From Micromonospora sp. WMMD1120 (GTDB lineage Bacteria; Actinomycetota; Actinomycetes; Mycobacteriales; Micromonosporaceae): DNA of 64,000 nucleotides. Below are positions 62,912-64,000 of the stretch, piece after piece. The translations under genes were made by a program, and so were the position numbers. The number at the start of each line of letters is the position of its first letter. Position 1 is the first letter of the stretch. Location of the stretch: positions 5,180,001 through 5,244,000 of the forward strand of contig NZ_JARUBO010000005.1 of assembly GCF_029626235.1 (NCBI RefSeq), given 5' to 3'. The notes beneath the pieces are model-generated. The model did no database searches. It was given only the letters and a program-made list of their open reading frames with translations, and was not told the DNA's origin.

Positions 62912-62976
62912 GGTGAGTCGAACGACTCGCCATACCGACGGTACGTCGCCGTGAGTGGTGAGTCAACCCACTCACC
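62912..62976. promoter_or_regulatory. Two operator-like palindromes between SDR and TetR genes
   Basis: The motif GGTGAGT-N6-ACTCRCC occurs twice, at 62912-62931 (half-sites GGTGAGT and ACTCGCC) and at 62957-62976 (GGTGAGT and ACTCACC), with centres 45 bp apart. A short palindrome, CGACG-GTA-CGTCG, lies between them. Such paired sites in a divergent intergenic region suit a TetR repressor controlling its own gene and the SDR. Confidence 0.7.
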
Positions 62977-62992
62977 TCGCTATGATGGCCGC

Positions 62993-63610
62993 ATGACGAC
63001 CTATCACCAGCGGGTGGCTCGGGAGAAGCGCGCGCTGATCGTGCGGGCCGCCACGCAGCTGTTCCTCGAGTTCGGCTACGACCGGGCGTCGCTGGCGCGC
63101 ATCGCCGAGGAAGCCGGGGTGTCGAAGGCGACGCTGTTCAAGCAGTTTCCGACGAAGGCAGCCCTGTTCGATGCGATCGTCATCGACTCGTGGGCCGGTG
63201 GTGATGACGCCGAGGTGCCGTCAGCGGGTGACCTGGCGGCCGGCCTGACCGCGCTCGGGCGGCACTACGCGGCGCTGTTGGGCCGGCCGGGGATGGCCGA
63301 TCTGTTCCGCATCGTCATCGCCGAGTTGCCCCGTTTCCCCGAGTTGGCCAAGGCGCACTTCGCGGAGGGCAAGCTGCCGTACTTCGAGACGGTTCGGGCC
63401 TACCTGGTGGCAGAGCGCGACGCCGGGACGGCGGACATCGCGGACCCGCAGATGGCCGCCACGCAGTTCCTCGGGATGATCTCCAACTACCTGTTCTGGC
63501 CGAGCCTGCTGGTCCCGGGATGGACGGTGACCCCGCAGCGCGTGGTCGCGGTGGTGGACGAGGCCGTCCGCACCATGGTCGCGCGGTACGGCCGGCACGA
63601 ACACCGATAG
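62993..63610 (+). CDS. TetR/AcrR family transcriptional regulator
   Basis: A 205-aa regulator. The N-terminal helix-turn-helix is canonical (AATQLFLEFGYDRASLARIA, AGVSKATLFKQFPTKAALFD), and the C-terminal ligand-binding part includes LFRIVIAELPRFPELAKAHF, typical of the TetR_C-type group. The ATG at 62993 lies 17 nt after the second operator-like site, so autoregulation is likely. The effector is unknown. Confidence 0.92.
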   Translation: MTTYHQRVAREKRALIVRAATQLFLEFGYDRASLARIAEEAGVSKATLFKQFPTKAALFDAIVIDSWAGGDDAEVPSAGDLAAGLTALGRHYAALLGRPGMADLFRIVIAELPRFPELAKAHFAEGKLPYFETVRAYLVAERDAGTADIADPQMAATQFLGMISNYLFWPSLLVPGWTVTPQRVVAVVDEAVRTMVARYGRHEHR

Positions 63611-63636
63611 ACGGTGGAAGCTCCGCCAGGGTGGCA

Positions 63637-63666
63637 TCCCCGCGCCCTGAACGGGGCGGGGTTTCC
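63637..63666 (+). terminator. Hairpin after the TetR gene
   Basis: CCCCGCGCCC and GGGGCGGGG pair imperfectly around TGAAC, followed by GTTTCC. It lies 27 nt after the TetR stop. Similar hairpins also occur at ends of IS200/IS605 elements, but no transposase gene is present here. Confidence 0.45.
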
Positions 63667-63720
63667 GGGAACGTGAGATCCGGGCATGTATGCCGGCACT
63701 GCTGGAGGGGAGAGACGGCA

Positions 63721-64000
63721 ATGCTGGTGTACGGCTATCTCGGCGCGGTGCTCATCGGTGCGCTCGTCGGCCTGCTCGGGCGACTCATCCTGCCGGGGAG
63801 GCAGCGGATCGGCATTGTCGCCACGTTCGTCCTCGGCGTCGGCTCTGCGGTGTTGGGCACAGTGGTCGCCAGGGCGCTCCATGCCGACGACGACGCCGGT
63901 GTGAAGGTGTGGGTGCTGCGCTGGGACTGGATCGTGCTCGCGATCCAGGTCGGCCTCGCGGTCATCGCCGTGGCGCTGGCGAACATGCTCACCTTCACCC
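63721..64000 (+). CDS. Small membrane protein, GlsB/YeaQ/YmgE-like (3' end beyond the window)
   Basis: The first 93 residues of a membrane protein, cut by the window end. Three helices are visible, at about residues 5-22 (YLGAVLIGALVGLLGRLILP), 30-47 and 70-90 (WIVLAIQVGLAVIAVALANM). The first helix with its GLLGRLILPG stretch resembles transglycosylase-associated GlsB/YeaQ/YmgE proteins. GGAGGGGAGAG precedes the ATG. The length and the remainder are unknown. Confidence 0.65.
   Translation, partial: MLVYGYLGAVLIGALVGLLGRLILPGRQRIGIVATFVLGVGSAVLGTVVARALHADDDAGVKVWVLRWDWIVLAIQVGLAVIAVALANMLTFT

Noticed and set aside
63637..63700. Possible IS200/IS605 element end
   Set aside because: Only a hairpin is present; no TnpA or TnpB coding sequence or target motif was found, so it is listed as a terminator.

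Overview
The window is chromosomal DNA of a very G+C-rich actinobacterium, most likely a Micromonosporaceae member (Micromonospora or a close relative). The evidence is strong third-position G/C bias, many GTG starts, mycothiol-dependent formaldehyde detoxification, an EthA-type monooxygenase, paralogous secreted lytic-transglycosylase-like proteins, XRE regulators preceded by small ORFs, and dispersed palindromic intergenic repeats. No rRNA, tRNA, CRISPR array or intact insertion sequence was seen. The genus is an inference; no database was searched.

Layout. 1-9.3 kb: a degenerate ABC-ATPase-like gene cut by the window edge, then EthA plus an SDR, a cryptochrome/photolyase-like protein, LtrA, DoxX, the mycothiol pair MscR plus metallo-hydrolase, a VOC protein and a DUF3626 remnant. 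9.3-17.1 kb: two secreted lytic-transglycosylase-like paralogues, a secreted alpha/beta hydrolase, a MazG-like protein, pirin and small DUF proteins. 17.2-23.1 kb: DUF2267, a TerC transporter behind a probable yybP-ykoY manganese riboswitch, a molybdopterin oxidoreductase with its ferredoxin-reductase-like partner, a PPOX protein, GNAT and NDH-2. 23.1-30.1 kb: a deleted spermidine-synthase-like gene, a DUF2267 plus pterin-dehydratase fusion, and a signalling cluster (STAS, PAS-GAF-SpoIIE phosphatase, B12-binding photosensor-like protein, STAS, CheY-like regulator, DivIVA-like coiled coil). 30-38.6 kb: a third lytic paralogue, an Ohr/OsmC variant, a Ser/Thr kinase, an OmpR/histidine-kinase pair, and an operon of lactone oxidase, sensory-rhodopsin-transducer homologue and FUSC exporter. 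38.7-43.9 kb: a small membrane protein, a methyltransferase and a membrane sulfatase-like protein, then citrate synthase. 43.9-45.4 kb: a 26-bp minisatellite between large inverted repeats. 45.4-53.3 kb: a glucan glycosyltransferase divergent from the GlgX-TreY-TreZ trehalose operon. 53.4-57.7 kb: an accessory island of visibly lower G+C with a frameshifted SDR, a DUF262/DUF1524/RAMA nuclease and an unknown partner. 57.7-64 kb: two XRE-TPR regulators, an epoxide-hydrolase-like enzyme, a VOC protein, an SDR divergent from a TetR regulator with two operator-like sites, and a partial membrane protein.

Genes working together. GlgX, TreY and TreZ turn alpha-glucan into trehalose, and the divergent GT4 enzyme probably builds alpha-glucan. 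MscR and the metallo-hydrolase handle the mycothiol adduct of formaldehyde. The STAS, SpoIIE, B12-binding and response-regulator cluster looks like a partner-switching stress pathway with cobalamin or light input. The DUF262-RAMA pair looks like a modification-dependent anti-phage module. Several repeat families stand out: REP-like palindromes, one lying in frame inside an XRE gene, and an inverted repeat that supplies the stop codons of two convergent genes.
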